Shown here one piece after another: positions 1-11,102 of a stretch of DNA of 64,000 nucleotides. Source of the stretch: Methanosphaera sp. BMS (GTDB lineage: Archaea > Methanobacteriota > Methanobacteria > Methanobacteriales > Methanobacteriaceae). Numbering within the stretch: the stretch's first letter is position 1; the number at the start of each line of letters is the position of its first letter. The notes beneath the pieces are model-generated. The model was not told the DNA's origin. It saw nothing but the letters and a program-made list of their open reading frames with translations, and made no database searches. The translations under genes and the position numbers were made by a program. The stretch covers positions 1,116,001 through 1,180,000 of the forward strand of contig NZ_CP014213.1 of NCBI RefSeq assembly GCF_003268005.1, read 5' to 3'.

Positions 1-574
1 TTGATTGGCCTGTTCCATATCTGTTGTCAAATAGGTATTTCATGTATGAATCGTTTACTGCCATGACTGGTATTTTAAGTGCTTTGTCCTGGTGCATTGC
101 TTTAAGTCTGTGTATACCTGTGGTTGTTTCTTCACATCCTCCCCGTAGTTTTTCGAGTAGTTCAGGTCTTTCTTTGTGTATTAGGAATATTAGGTCTGCA
201 CCGTCATCTATGACAATGTCCGGTTCATAGTCCAATACCTTGTTCAGGTGTTCATAGTATTCCTCGTTTGTTTGGCCGGTCCAGCCGTACATGTTCAGTC
301 CGAGTTTTGCACCCGCCGCGGTTGCATCATCTTGTGTTGAAAGTGGATTACATCCTGTCATCACGACTTCTGCTCCACCTGCCTGTAGAGTCAGACCGAG
401 ATTTATCGTTTTTGGTTCCAGGTGTAGACATGATCCTATTGTTATTCCCTCAAATGGTTTAGTTTCTTCAAAGTCTTTTTTGATACTTTCAAGTATGGGC
501 ATGTGTCTTTGTACCCATTTAATCTTTTTTTCTCCCAATGGAGCTAAATTAATATCTTTAATATCATAGGCCAT
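1..574 (-). CDS. ahcY: Adenosylhomocysteinase (SAHH/SIHH), N-terminal part, cut by the window edge
   Basis: Reading the minus strand from ATG at 574 gives 191 codons open to the window edge. The start is [18 protein letters not shown] and the visible part includes [18 protein letters not shown], a DDGADLIF segment and [19 protein letters not shown], all typical of the N-terminal catalytic domain of S-adenosylhomocysteine hydrolase. The C-terminal NAD-binding part lies outside. The enzyme clears the SAM-methylation by-product SAH; in several methanogens the real substrate is S-inosylhomocysteine, which cannot be decided here. The gene starts 13 bases after the stop of mat, and its ribosome site GAGGGAG overlaps that stop, so the two are almost certainly co-transcribed as a SAM-cycle operon. 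Confidence 0.95.
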   Translation of the reverse strand, partial: MAYDIKDINLAPLGEKKIKWVQRHMPILESIKKDFEETKPFEGITIGSCLHLEPKTINLGLTLQAGGAEVVMTGCNPLSTQDDATAAGAKLGLNMYGWTGQTNEEYYEHLNKVLDYEPDIVIDDGADLIFLIHKERPELLEKLRGGCEETTTGIHRLKAMHQDKALKIPVMAVNDSYMKYLFDNRYGTGQS

Positions 575-587
575 AATTATGTCTCCC

Positions 588-1811
588 TCAAAATGTTCTT
601 AGTTTTCCTTCAAGCATGAAATCTTTGATATCTGTGATGTTTTTTAACCATTTGTCAATGATTATTGCTACATCTTCTTCCACATCTTCGATTTCATATC
701 CTTCTTTTGTTTGTATGTGTGCTGTTGCGGTTCTTGGTTGGTCGATTGGTTTTCCTATTTGACTTAAGATTATCATGTCAATGTCCTGTACACCTTCTAT
801 CTCACTTACTACTTCTTTTGTTATTTCGTTTGATAATAGGTTGTATATTTTTCCTACGTGGTTGATTGGATTTTTACCACTGGTTGCTTCCATAGACATT
901 GGTCTATTTGGTGTTATTAATCCATTTGCACGATTTCCACGACCTACTGATCCATCATCCCCCATTTCTGCACTTGTACCTGTTACTGTTAAGTAGTAAC
1001 CTGATTCATCTTTCTTACTTTCATCATCAGCTGTGTTGATGAGTGTGTCTACAGAGTAATTTGTTGTTTTTGCTGCTAAATCCTTAATTATTTCATTTAA
1101 TTCCGCTTTCATGTTTAGGTATGCATCTACGTCATCAACATATTTTGAAACGAATGCTGCCGCAATTGTAAGTGTTATGTTATCTTTTTCACGTAAACCC
1201 ATTACCTTGATATCTTCTCCTATATGAGGATATTGCTTTTTAAAGTCCCTACTGTTGAGTAATTCCTCTGTTTTAAGAACAAGATTTTCTGTCTGTGATA
1301 ATGGTGCAAATCCTACACCAAATGATGTATCATTTGATGATGGTATTTGGTTCGTTCTTTGGAATACATCACGTAAGTCAGCGGATCCCTGTCCTATTTT
1401 ACATTCCACTACTGTTCCATGTTCAACATCCAAGTTTATTATTGTATCTTTTAAAAAACCCTTCGCGGCTTCTATTGCTATGGTATCTACACCTACTTTG
1501 TGTGTTTCCCCATCTGGTAGTGTAAATTCTTTTGCTGCCCTACCTGTAAGTAATATTTCAATAGGTTTTATAATCTGGCCACCACCAAATTTTGGATCCG
1601 ATTCACCCGCCGTAATCTGTACTTCATCAGTGTTATGGTGTAACACATGCCCGGCCTTTTTTTTGTATGTTTGTGATAGTATGCGGCTAACTGACTCTGC
1701 TATACCATCACTAATACTATCAGGATGTCCTATTCCTTTTCTTTCAACAATTTCAATTTCATTTTGTTCAATTGGTTTTTGAATTGCTTTTTCTATTTTA
1801 ATATTACGCAT
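588..1811 (-). CDS. mat: Archaeal-type S-adenosylmethionine synthetase (methionine adenosyltransferase)
   Basis: The 407-residue product makes S-adenosylmethionine from methionine and ATP in the cytoplasm. It belongs to the archaeal MAT family, which is only distantly related to bacterial MetK. Visible signatures are [18 protein letters not shown] near residue 24, [17 protein letters not shown] near residue 75 and the Gly/Asn-rich stretch [19 protein letters not shown] around residues 290-308. Length is normal for archaeal MAT. The start at 1811 follows a weak GGGG motif. It is the first gene of a minus-strand pair with ahcY 13 bases downstream, which fits a SAM-use/SAH-recycling unit. Confidence 0.97.
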   Translation of the reverse strand: MRNIKIEKAIQKPIEQNEIEIVERKGIGHPDSISDGIAESVSRILSQTYKKKAGHVLHHNTDEVQITAGESDPKFGGGQIIKPIEILLTGRAAKEFTLPDGETHKVGVDTIAIEAAKGFLKDTIINLDVEHGTVVECKIGQGSADLRDVFQRTNQIPSSNDTSFGVGFAPLSQTENLVLKTEELLNSRDFKKQYPHIGEDIKVMGLREKDNITLTIAAAFVSKYVDDVDAYLNMKAELNEIIKDLAAKTTNYSVDTLINTADDESKKDESGYYLTVTGTSAEMGDDGSVGRGNRANGLITPNRPMSMEATSGKNPINHVGKIYNLLSNEITKEVVSEIEGVQDIDMIILSQIGKPIDQPRTATAHIQTKEGYEIEDVEEDVAIIIDKWLKNITDIKDFMLEGKLRTF

Positions 1812-2199
1812 TAATACAGCCCCATTTTTTGAAAAAAAAAGTTATATTAATATTTCTTGAATTAAAAAAAAATATTATAATATGTTATAATTATCTTTAA
1901 ATAAAAAAATATTTAAATTCTTTGGAAAACATATCGACAAAATTATTTTAGTAAGATATTCTTCTTTTTTTCAAAATCAAATATAATAGTTATTTCTTGA
2001 AAATATCCATATTAGATTAAAAAATTAATTTATACATCTGAAAAAAAATTCCCTAAGAAAGATTATCTTAAATAAATAAGATTTTGTATAATTATATTTA
2101 ATAATAAATTTAACTAATAAGTCAATGTATTTATTTTATAACAGACAAAAATAATAATAGATAAGTTCTTTGAAACAAATACGATAAACAGATGATTTT
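1812..2199. other. AT-rich divergent intergenic region
   Basis: This 388-base gap separates the divergently transcribed mat gene and the giant glycosyltransferase gene at 2200. It is extremely AT-rich with several TATA-like runs (for example around 1875-1890 and 2085-2110) and presumably holds both promoters. No hairpin, RNA gene or convincing small ORF was seen. Confidence 0.5.
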
Positions 2200-5100
2200 A
2201 TGGTCAACGTGAATATTTCAATAATAATTTATGTACTGAATAATAAAGAAAAACTATTAGAATGCTTAAATAGTATTTTAATCCAAGAGTATAATAATTT
2301 AGAAGTTATTTGTGTAGTTAAAGATTTAAATTTAGTATCTCCAGAAATAAAAAATTTTTTATCAAACAATGAATCATTTAAGTTAGTTTATAATCCTTCT
2401 TGTGACAGCAAAGATTCTTTGAAAAAAGAAGGTTTTAAATATTCTAAAGGTGAATATGTGATGTTTATAGAACCTAATGAATGGTTAAGTAAAAATTCAT
2501 TAGATACTTTTCATAACATATCCAAGGACAATCATGTTGATTTAATATTATGTGATTGTTTTTTTTATAATGAAAATCATGGATTATTTGATTCAAATAC
2601 ACAGAAAATTCCATACAATAAACTTTTTAATTATTCAGAAGTTAATCATAAATTCATTTTTGAAAACATATCTTACTGTGGAAAATTTATTAAAAAAAGC
2701 ATTATCACCAAATTTCTTAAAATGGGAACTGCCACATTTTCAGAGGTATTTTTAACTTTAGTTGGTTTTTTTGAATCAGAAAACATGTATTATCTGGATA
2801 ATTCCTATTATAATAAACATTTGAATTTAATCAATGAAAATGATATGAGTATATCTTGTGAAAATATTAAAACTGTTCAATATTTAATTGAATACTTTTT
2901 GGATAATACCACAATATTAAAAAGTTATGCGAAAAATATCTTTCAATTAATATTTGAAATAATTAAAAATAGTTTTTTGAAAACTAACGATAGAAAAAAA
3001 ACTTTTGAAGAAATAAAGAATTTATTTGACTATATGCTATCAGTAAACTTAATGGATACATTTAAAGTAAACATCAACAGTGAAAATTTAAAATTCATAT
3101 CTTTTATTGAACACTCATCTAATTATGATAATTACAAAGAAAACATAACTAAACAGGAACATCTCTTAGGTAAAAACTATTTGTTTTCCATAATTGTTAC
3201 AGCACATAATTCTGAAAAAGAAAACATAATCCGATTGTTTAACTCAATTAAAAATCAAAACATCAATTTTGAGAATATTGAATTGATTTTCATAGATGAT
3301 TGTTCTGATTATAAAGAGGGAATATATTTAATTGAATATTTATCAGATATCTATCCAAATGTTAAATATGTTCATTTAGAAAAAAATGGTGGAGTAGGAA
3401 ATGCAAGAAACATCGGAATACGCAAATCAACATCACCTTACATAATGTTTTTAGATGATGATGACTATTATTATAATGATAAATCATGTTCTTTATTATA
3501 TAATATGATTATTAAAGAAGATGTAGATATCGTTGGAGGAAATTATTATGATTTGAATAATAACTCCGACAGAAAAAATAAATGGAAAGCAATTGGTTTA
3601 GAAGATAAAGTAAATAAAATTAATTCGATAAAAGAGAATATGGCTTTTTTTAAAGTAGGTCCTTCCATATGGAGTAGAATATATAAAAAGAACTTTTTGT
3701 TAAAAAATAATCTGAACTTTACAAAATTTGCAGTAGGTGAAGATTATTTATTTTTCCATAAAAGTTTAATTAAAGCAGATGGAATAATATTCATCAATGA
3801 ACCCATAATCTATTATGAAATAAATAATAATAAGAATAGTTTATTCAAATCTATTTCTTTGAATAATTCATATAAAAATTTAAAAGAGTTAATCGAAGTT
3901 TATTCCATATCTTACAACATTTTCAAAGATAATTATCCAGATTATATTCATATTCCTATTTCAAGTATTGGTTACTGGAGTAATAGATTATTTTCATCAA
4001 TGTTGACAGAAGAAGAACTGAAATCATTATGTGAATGTTCAAGAGAATTAGTGAAACTTTTCCTAAATAATAAAAATATCCGACCAAGAAAAGATTATCT
4101 TCCATTTTACAGGTATATTACAAAGAATAAATACAATAAAGCATATGAAGAATATCTTAAATATAACAAGAACAAACCATTGGCTGATTATATCGAAGAT
4201 GAACTATTAAAAAAATCCGACATATTTGACGAAAATAAAGGAACATTCTTATTTTCAATCATAATTCCATTTTTCAATTCAGAAAATTATATCAAAACAT
4301 CAATAATGTCTATAATTAACCAATCATTAAACTTTAAAGAAAATACTGAAATAATTTTAATAAATGATGGCAGTACAGACTTATCTAAAAAAATAGTTGA
4401 AACATTTGTAATCAAATTCCCAAACAATATTAAACTGTTGGAACAGAATCATTCTGGACAGTCCATAGCAAGAAATTATGGGCTTAAATATGCACATGGC
4501 AAATACATAACATTCTTAGATAGTGATGATTATCTATCAAACAATACATTAAAGGAAGTCGATAAATTCTTTAATGAACATGAAACGAATATTATATCGA
4601 TACCTATACATTATTTCGGGAATAAAACTGGAGAACACGAATTAAATTATAAATTTAAAGAAAATAAAGTAATCGATTTAAAAAATAGTTATGATTACCC
4701 TCAATTATCAATACCTTCAACATTTATTCGAAAAGAAGCTTTAAAAGGACATGAATTTTCGGAAAAATTAATGGTTTCTGAAGATTCATTATTCATTAAT
4801 CAAATGTTGATAAACAATCAAAATATTGGATTATTAAATATTCCTACTTATTACTTTAGAATTAAAGAAAATGAGGAAAACAAAGAAATTTCCAATAATT
4901 TCCCATTAGACAAATACTACTTTACTGATAGATTAAATAATTTCCACATATATTTAATTAAGTCTATTCTGGAGAAAGAAAATACTATCCCCTTATTTAT
5001 TCAAAATTCATTGTTGATAGATTTACTAACAATCCTTAAGAAGGAAAAAATAGAATATTTCGAAACTACGAATGACTTGAATTTATTTGAAGAAAAAATA

Positions 5101-8100
5101 AGATATATCTTAAATTACATTGACAGCAACATTATAAAAAACAATAAATTAATAAAAGCAACTAGTTTAAAAAAGTTTTTATTGAAGTTGAAATTCGGTT
5201 CAACATACAACTTTACTAATGATTATTTGATACATGAAACAAATGAAGAAAACATACTGTTAGATAAAATTACTTATCATAAAATCTGGATTGATAACCT
5301 AGAAACAAACTCTGATAATATCATAATTTCATGTTTTTTAAATTCTTCATTTGAAAAAGATTTAATAACATTAGATGCTATTTATATAGACGAAAATGAA
5401 TCTATTAAAACTGTTAAAGGAATTAAATCATATTCCAAATATCCAAATAACAAATATATTTACAAAACATTTGAATACATAAATAGTTTTATTATCACTA
5501 TACCAATAAAAAATATCAAAGATAAGAAGGTTTCAATAGTTGCAAATTATCATAAAGATCGAAATACTGATAATTATGATGAAAACAATACCGTTTCTTA
5601 TAATTTAGAATGCTGTTTACATAAAGATGCAAATATATCTAATGAAAATAACATTTATATAAATAATTCATTGAAAATCAAGTTTGAAGATAATTGTTTT
5701 AAAATTTCAAATGGCTATCTGTTCTCGATAATTATGACTGTTTACAATACAGAAAAATACTTGGAAAAATCCATCGAATCTGTAATAAATCAATCGTTAG
5801 ACTTTGAAAAAAATGTTCAATTAATTTTAGTAAATGATGGAAGTATCGATAACAGTTTAGATATCTTGAAAAGATATAAAGAAGAATATCCTGAGAACAT
5901 CATCGTTTTAGATTTAAGTCATTCAGGACAATCTTTAGCAAGAAATTATGGTCTTAAATTTGCAAAAGGAAAATATATAAACTTTTTAGATAGTGATGAT
6001 TATTTATCAGAGGATACATTAAAAGAAGTTAATAAATTCTTTGATGAACATGAACGTGAAACGGATATCGTCTCTATACCAATCGAATATTTTGAAGCTA
6101 AAACCGGTTCCCATGAATTAAATTATAAATTCAAAGAAAACAAAATAGTTAATTTACTAGAAAATCCCAATTATATACAAAATTCAGTGTCTTCAATATT
6201 TATTAATATAAATTCATTGAAAAACTTAAAATTTAATGAAAAACTAAAATCATCAGAGGATATAAGTTTAATTTATAATATCTTATTAAATAAAAAACAA
6301 TATGGATTACTGAATACTGTTACTTATTATTATAGAAAACGAAATGATAAAAGTGCCATAACCGATAAGTTGATATTTGATAAAAATTATTATTTGGAAC
6401 ATGTGAATAATCTACATTTGAAAATGATTAATCAATGCTTAGAAAAATATAATAGAGTACCTGCATTCATCCAATATGTTATTTTAGATGATATGAAAAA
6501 TCTCATTCGTAACTATGACATGAAAATATTTGATACTGAAAAAAACTATGAAGATTATATAAAAAGTATTAAAACAGTTATGAAAAACATTAATGATAAA
6601 ATTATCAATTATGATGAGGACAATGAAGATCACCTGCTAAGAACTTTTTTACTATTCTTGAAATATGATGAAAAAGTTATTAACACCACTCCTACCACAA
6701 ACAATATTTATTTAAAATGTGGAAATCATACAATTGACAATATTAAAAGACATAAAATATGGATTACTGAGTTAAAATCCATGGAGGATACCCTATTAAT
6801 ATCAGGATTTTTCAATAGCATATTCGATCCAGAGTTTTTCACTGTAGATATTAAAAAAACAAATAAAATAGATGACAGTTGTACTGACATCCACAGTAAT
6901 GGTTATGAAAATAACTTTATTGTTCAAGATACTCATTATTTATCTATTGCATGGCAAAAAATGATTAATTTCAAATATGAAATACCGATTGAAACAAATG
7001 AGAATTCAGAAATAAAGATAAATGTTAACTATCATAAAAATGGTGATTTAAAAGATTATTCACATTCAAATATTATTTCTAACAATATTCAATTGAAAAT
7101 TAAAAATAAACAATATGAAAAATTAATTTATGGTGATTCTTTATATGATAACAATAAAGAAATCAAACTAAACAACAATATAATTTCCATAACACGCAGT
7201 TATAAATTTTCAATAATTATAGCCGTTTATAATACTGAAAAATATCTAGAAGATACCATCTTATCAATTATAAATCAGACAATGGACTTTGAAAAGAATA
7301 TTCAATTAATTTTAGTCAATGATGGCAGTACTGATGATTCTGAAAAAATTCTATTAGAATACCAGAAAAAATATCCTGATAACATAATCGTCATTAGCCA
7401 AGAAAATCAAGGTCAAGCAAATGCACGTAATAATGGACTAAACCATGCAAAAGGAATTTTTATAAACTTCCTAGACAGTGATGATATTTTATCTGAAAAT
7501 ACCTTGAGTGATGTGTATAAATTTTTCATTGAAAATTATTCAAAAACAGATATCGTATCTATCCCAATATATTACTTTGAACGTTTTAGCGGTTCACATG
7601 CATTAAACGATAAATTTGAAAAAACTCGAGTAATAAATTTAAATAAAGAACCGAATGTTTTACAACTTAGTATGTCTTCATCTTTTGTCAAAAAAGAAAG
7701 CATGCTTTCATTCAAATTTCCAACCAATATTGCCGGTTCAGAAGATACTAATGTGTTAAATAAAATATTGCAAAACAAAAAAACATTAGGTGTAGTAAAT
7801 TCAGCAGAATATCAATATAGAAAACGTTTTGATGAAAGTTCATCTTTAGATAACAATAAGTTTAAAAAAGAGTATTATACCCCTCGTTTAAAATATCATT
7901 TCATGGATTTAATAGATTTTTATCTTACAAAAGAGGATAAAATACCAATTTTTATACAATATATGTTAGCATATAATATACAATGGCTATTAAAAGAACC
8001 TGATTTATATCCCTACGAAACTCAAAGTGAAATAAATGAATTTTGGTTCTACCTGAAAAACGTTATTAGATACATTTCACCAAATGCAATAATACACAAT

Positions 8101-9861
8101 AAACATATTAAATCCAAAGAGGTAAAATCTTTCTTCTTACATCTTAAGAACAATAAAATTACTCCAATTATTAAAGAGGATAATGTAATCTTAAAAATCA
8201 ACAAGCTTATCATGGATAACTTTGAAAAACATAAAATGTGGATAGATATTGTAGAAATAAGAAATAATTATTTAAACATTTCTGGTTCATTTACCAGCTT
8301 ATTCAATTATGATTACATTACAATCACTGGTTTAAAAGAATACGACAACGATTATACGGAACTGATTAAAACTAAAAAGGTCAAATATACTGCACGTCCA
8401 GGAATTAGATATTTATCAAATCAATGGCAGTACAGTAACAATTTTGATATGAAAATTCCTTTAAAGCAAAAAGAATCATTTAAACTTAATATATTTGTAA
8501 ATTATCATATTGACGGTAATCCTGAAAACTATGATGAATCCAACTTAATTTCTATTAAACATAAAATAGACTTCAGAAAACATACAAAATTATCAAAAAT
8601 AAGTAATTATAGAATAAATGAAAACTATATAATATATTTTAATGACGATATCTTTTATGTAACCCCATATTCCTATATTGATATGATTAAAAAAGAATTC
8701 AATGTTATTAAAAGACTGAACAAAAATAAATATGAAGGATGTGGCACTGCAACAATTATTAGATTAATCCATTTAATCATGTATCCTATGATGAAACGTT
8801 CAAAACCAATTTATTTATTCATGGACAGAAAAAACCATGCTGATGATAACGCAGAACATTTATTTAAATATGCATTAAAACAAAAAGACAATATTAAAAA
8901 ATATTATATCATAGATAAAAAATCAAATGAAGGAAAAAGAATTTCCAAAATAGGTAAGACTATTCAAATTAATTCTTTTAAGCATAAACTGATATATACA
9001 TTTGCAGACAAAATTATCTCTTCACAACCGGATCACATAAGTATTAATCCATTCTTTATTAAAAAGAATGAAATTGAATTATACGCTGGTTTAGATCAAA
9101 CGAACACTTATTATATCAGACATGGAGTGACAAAAGATAATTTATCCCTTTGGATTAAAAAATTTTCATTAAATTTATCATTAGTGTTAACATCATCCGA
9201 CTTAGAAAGAAATTCATTCCTTGAAGAAGGTTATAACTTCGACGAACATAACGTTCAAGCATTAGGACTTCCTAGGTTTGATAATTTGACAAACAGTACT
9301 CCGAAAAAACAGATATTATTCGCACCTACATGGAGATCAAAATTAAACAATGATGAAAAACTTTTTGTTCATTCAGAGTATTATAATGATTTAAACAATA
9401 TATTAAATGATGATAAATTCCACAAATACCTAAAAGATAACGGATTTAAGTTTATATTTAGACCACATCCTGAATTGATTAAATATATAGAATTAATGAA
9501 AATTAATGAGAACATATATGTTTCTACAGAAGAATCATATCAACAGTTATTCAAAGAAGCTTCCATACTAATAACTGATTATTCTTCGGTATTCTTTGAT
9601 TTTGCATATCTCAAGAAACCAGTAATATATTACCAACCTACTGAAGATTATCATTTTAAAAAAGGATATTTTGATTATGTAACCATGGGTTTTGGACTTG
9701 TTACCAGAAATAAAGAAAAACTATTTGATAAAGTGAAGTTTTATATAAATCATGATTGCAATATGGAATTGGAATATAAGGAAAATGTAGATAAGTTCTT
9801 CAAATACAATGATTCAAATAACTGTCAAAGGGTATATGATTGGATAAAAAATAATAAATAA
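2200..9861 (+). CDS. Giant modular glycosyltransferase: five GT2-like units plus a C-terminal CDP-glycerol glycerophosphotransferase (TagF-like) domain
   Basis: The 2553-residue protein has no signal peptide or obvious membrane segment. GT2-type folds start near residues 3, 328, 683, 1173 and 1667. Units 2-5 keep the GT2 signatures (I(D/N)DGSTD-type strand and FLDSDDYLS, or FLDDDDY in unit 2); unit 1 has lost them (EPNEWLS in place of DSDD). Units 3-5 are each followed by a helical segment and a beta-rich module marked by HK(I/M)W and a short ISGF-like strand, giving a tandem period of about 490 residues. Residues about 2195-2553 form a GPT domain with RHGV (about 2306), APTWRS (2375), RPHPEL (2421) and TDYSSVFFDF (2458), as in teichoic-acid glycerol- or ribitol-phosphate transferases. 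It probably transfers sugars and polyol phosphates to a surface polymer. Donors and acceptor are unknown. Confidence 0.9.
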   Translation: MVNVNISIIIYVLNNKEKLLECLNSILIQEYNNLEVICVVKDLNLVSPEIKNFLSNNESFKLVYNPSCDSKDSLKKEGFKYSKGEYVMFIEPNEWLSKNSLDTFHNISKDNHVDLILCDCFFYNENHGLFDSNTQKIPYNKLFNYSEVNHKFIFENISYCGKFIKKSIITKFLKMGTATFSEVFLTLVGFFESENMYYLDNSYYNKHLNLINENDMSISCENIKTVQYLIEYFLDNTTILKSYAKNIFQLIFEIIKNSFLKTNDRKKTFEEIKNLFDYMLSVNLMDTFKVNINSENLKFISFIEHSSNYDNYKENITKQEHLLGKNYLFSIIVTAHNSEKENIIRLFNSIKNQNINFENIELIFIDDCSDYKEGIYLIEYLSDIYPNVKYVHLEKNGGVGNARNIGIRKSTSPYIMFLDDDDYYYNDKSCSLLYNMIIKEDVDIVGGNYYDLNNNSDRKNKWKAIGLEDKVNKINSIKENMAFFKVGPSIWSRIYKKNFLLKNNLNFTKFAVGEDYLFFHKSLIKADGIIFINEPIIYYEINNNKNSLFKSISLNNSYKNLKELIEVYSISYNIFKDNYPDYIHIPISSIGYWSNRLFSSMLTEEELKSLCECSRELVKLFLNNKNIRPRKDYLPFYRYITKNKYNKAYEEYLKYNKNKPLADYIEDELLKKSDIFDENKGTFLFSIIIPFFNSENYIKTSIMSIINQSLNFKENTEIILINDGSTDLSKKIVETFVIKFPNNIKLLEQNHSGQSIARNYGLKYAHGKYITFLDSDDYLSNNTLKEVDKFFNEHETNIISIPIHYFGNKTGEHELNYKFKENKVIDLKNSYDYPQLSIPSTFIRKEALKGHEFSEKLMVSEDSLFINQMLINNQNIGLLNIPTYYFRIKENEENKEISNNFPLDKYYFTDRLNNFHIYLIKSILEKENTIPLFIQNSLLIDLLTILKKEKIEYFETTNDLNLFEEKIRYILNYIDSNIIKNNKLIKATSLKKFLLKLKFGSTYNFTNDYLIHETNEENILLDKITYHKIWIDNLETNSDNIIISCFLNSSFEKDLITLDAIYIDENESIKTVKGIKSYSKYPNNKYIYKTFEYINSFIITIPIKNIKDKKVSIVANYHKDRNTDNYDENNTVSYNLECCLHKDANISNENNIYINNSLKIKFEDNCFKISNGYLFSIIMTVYNTEKYLEKSIESVINQSLDFEKNVQLILVNDGSIDNSLDILKRYKEEYPENIIVLDLSHSGQSLARNYGLKFAKGKYINFLDSDDYLSEDTLKEVNKFFDEHERETDIVSIPIEYFEAKTGSHELNYKFKENKIVNLLENPNYIQNSVSSIFININSLKNLKFNEKLKSSEDISLIYNILLNKKQYGLLNTVTYYYRKRNDKSAITDKLIFDKNYYLEHVNNLHLKMINQCLEKYNRVPAFIQYVILDDMKNLIRNYDMKIFDTEKNYEDYIKSIKTVMKNINDKIINYDEDNEDHLLRTFLLFLKYDEKVINTTPTTNNIYLKCGNHTIDNIKRHKIWITELKSMEDTLLISGFFNSIFDPEFFTVDIKKTNKIDDSCTDIHSNGYENNFIVQDTHYLSIAWQKMINFKYEIPIETNENSEIKINVNYHKNGDLKDYSHSNIISNNIQLKIKNKQYEKLIYGDSLYDNNKEIKLNNNIISITRSYKFSIIIAVYNTEKYLEDTILSIINQTMDFEKNIQLILVNDGSTDDSEKILLEYQKKYPDNIIVISQENQGQANARNNGLNHAKGIFINFLDSDDILSENTLSDVYKFFIENYSKTDIVSIPIYYFERFSGSHALNDKFEKTRVINLNKEPNVLQLSMSSSFVKKESMLSFKFPTNIAGSEDTNVLNKILQNKKTLGVVNSAEYQYRKRFDESSSLDNNKFKKEYYTPRLKYHFMDLIDFYLTKEDKIPIFIQYMLAYNIQWLLKEPDLYPYETQSEINEFWFYLKNVIRYISPNAIIHNKHIKSKEVKSFFLHLKNNKITPIIKEDNVILKINKLIMDNFEKHKMWIDIVEIRNNYLNISGSFTSLFNYDYITITGLKEYDNDYTELIKTKKVKYTARPGIRYLSNQWQYSNNFDMKIPLKQKESFKLNIFVNYHIDGNPENYDESNLISIKHKIDFRKHTKLSKISNYRINENYIIYFNDDIFYVTPYSYIDMIKKEFNVIKRLNKNKYEGCGTATIIRLIHLIMYPMMKRSKPIYLFMDRKNHADDNAEHLFKYALKQKDNIKKYYIIDKKSNEGKRISKIGKTIQINSFKHKLIYTFADKIISSQPDHISINPFFIKKNEIELYAGLDQTNTYYIRHGVTKDNLSLWIKKFSLNLSLVLTSSDLERNSFLEEGYNFDEHNVQALGLPRFDNLTNSTPKKQILFAPTWRSKLNNDEKLFVHSEYYNDLNNILNDDKFHKYLKDNGFKFIFRPHPELIKYIELMKINENIYVSTEESYQQLFKEASILITDYSSVFFDFAYLKKPVIYYQPTEDYHFKKGYFDYVTMGFGLVTRNKEKLFDKVKFYINHDCNMELEYKENVDKFFKYNDSNNCQRVYDWIKNNK

Positions 9862-9872
9862 AGAGAACATGC

Positions 9873-9930
9873 AACAATTCCATTTAATTGTTCTTTAGTA
9901 TGATTTTATTAATACTATGTTCATAGTATT
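9873..9930 (+). terminator. Tandem hairpins between convergent genes
   Basis: Two perfect inverted repeats follow the giant GT gene: AACAATT/AATTGTT with a 6-base loop (9873-9892) and AATACTATG/CATAGTATT (9911-9930). They sit between convergent genes and are flanked by short T runs, so a bidirectional terminator is plausible. Confidence 0.45.
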
Positions 9931-10040
9931 ATAACTTATATTGTTCTTTTGTTTAGAATATGTAGTTATACTATGTATAATTAACATGCAAAATAATTCT
10001 TGCACGCCCTCATAAATCATTAAAAAAATAATAATGTAGA

Positions 10041-11102
10041 CTATTTAGTTAACATTTCACAAATTTTATTGGCTACTTTAAACATACCATAATCAGTATA
10101 ATGAGCTGAATCAACCGCCACTAAATCATATTCATCATCATCAAACAATTCCCTTTGATTTAATAATTTAGTATTATCCCCATTTTCAATGGCCTTGTTA
10201 AATGTATTTAAAACAATTTTATCAAATTCATCACACATTGGCCAATAGTTATAACAAGAAGAAGTCATTAAAATAATTAATTTATTTGGATGATATTTTC
10301 TCAATAATTTATAAAATCTTTCATATGACTTATCAAACATTTCTTTATCTGTAGCATTTCGGGTATAATCTATGATAATTGCTTCACAATTCAGTTTTCC
10401 AATCATTCTTGCCATACCAAGTAACCCTTTACAACAATTAGTTACTGATAGATTAATTATGTCTTTATTTAGAGTTCTACTAACTATATTCGGAAAACAA
10501 TTACCTGAACGTGAAGCAGCAGACCCCTGAGTAACACTATTACCATAAAAAATTATGGGCAATTGAGGTTCCGGATATTCTAATGGCTGTATCTGTGAAT
10601 TATTTTCAAAACCTAAAAATATCTGTTCGACAGTATTGTAACTTGGTAAAAAAATACATATTTTTCCATTTGAAGGAACATGTATTTTTTCAGCAAAAGT
10701 AGAATAACCATCTTTTGGTCCAAAAACGGTTTTATGAACATATTTTCCATCTTCAGTAACATGATAAATATCAAAGCCTAAACCGTTCCAATTTAATATC
10801 TTTATAAAACCCCATTTTCTTCTGAGTTTAATTTTTAAGATTACTATTTTTGAATTTGTCTCAAATCTTAAACGATTTCCCATAGATGCATGATGAAAAT
10901 CATTCATTGACTTGGTAACATTTTTTCCATATATTGTTATATCTTCTCGAGTTTTTTTGGGTACTTTACTAAAATTTACAAGAGTATCAGAAAAATTAAC
11001 ATTACCATAAAAGAATTCAGGATGTTCCATCAAATTGATATAAGTTACATTTTCTTCATTAATCTTTTTTAATTTATCATTAATATTTTTAAGATATTCC
11101 AT
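10041..11102 (-). CDS. SGNH/GDSL-family esterase with N-terminal GxDLY-type domain
   Basis: The 353-residue product resembles two-domain SGNH esterases. The N-terminal beta-sandwich carries GLGFDIYHV (about residues 102-110), matching the GxDLY domain. The C-terminal domain has the nucleophile block FYGNSVTQGS (Ser about 188) and the DxxH block AVDSAHYTDYG (Asp about 330, His about 333), so the catalytic triad appears complete. No signal peptide is seen, so it may act inside the cell or leave by a non-classical route. Members of this family remove acyl groups from carbohydrates. The next gene upstream stops one base before this start, so they form an operon with the GT gene starting at 15650. 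Editing acyl substituents on a surface glycan is a reasonable inference. Confidence 0.8.
   Translation of the reverse strand: MEYLKNINDKLKKINEENVTYINLMEHPEFFYGNVNFSDTLVNFSKVPKKTREDITIYGKNVTKSMNDFHHASMGNRLRFETNSKIVILKIKLRRKWGFIKILNWNGLGFDIYHVTEDGKYVHKTVFGPKDGYSTFAEKIHVPSNGKICIFLPSYNTVEQIFLGFENNSQIQPLEYPEPQLPIIFYGNSVTQGSAASRSGNCFPNIVSRTLNKDIINLSVTNCCKGLLGMARMIGKLNCEAIIIDYTRNATDKEMFDKSYERFYKLLRKYHPNKLIILMTSSCYNYWPMCDEFDKIVLNTFNKAIENGDNTKLLNQRELFDDDEYDLVAVDSAHYTDYGMFKVANKICEMLTK

Noticed and set aside
24-569. Plus-strand open frames opposite the left-edge gene
   Set aside because: They are antisense to the clear adenosylhomocysteinase reading frame on the minus strand.
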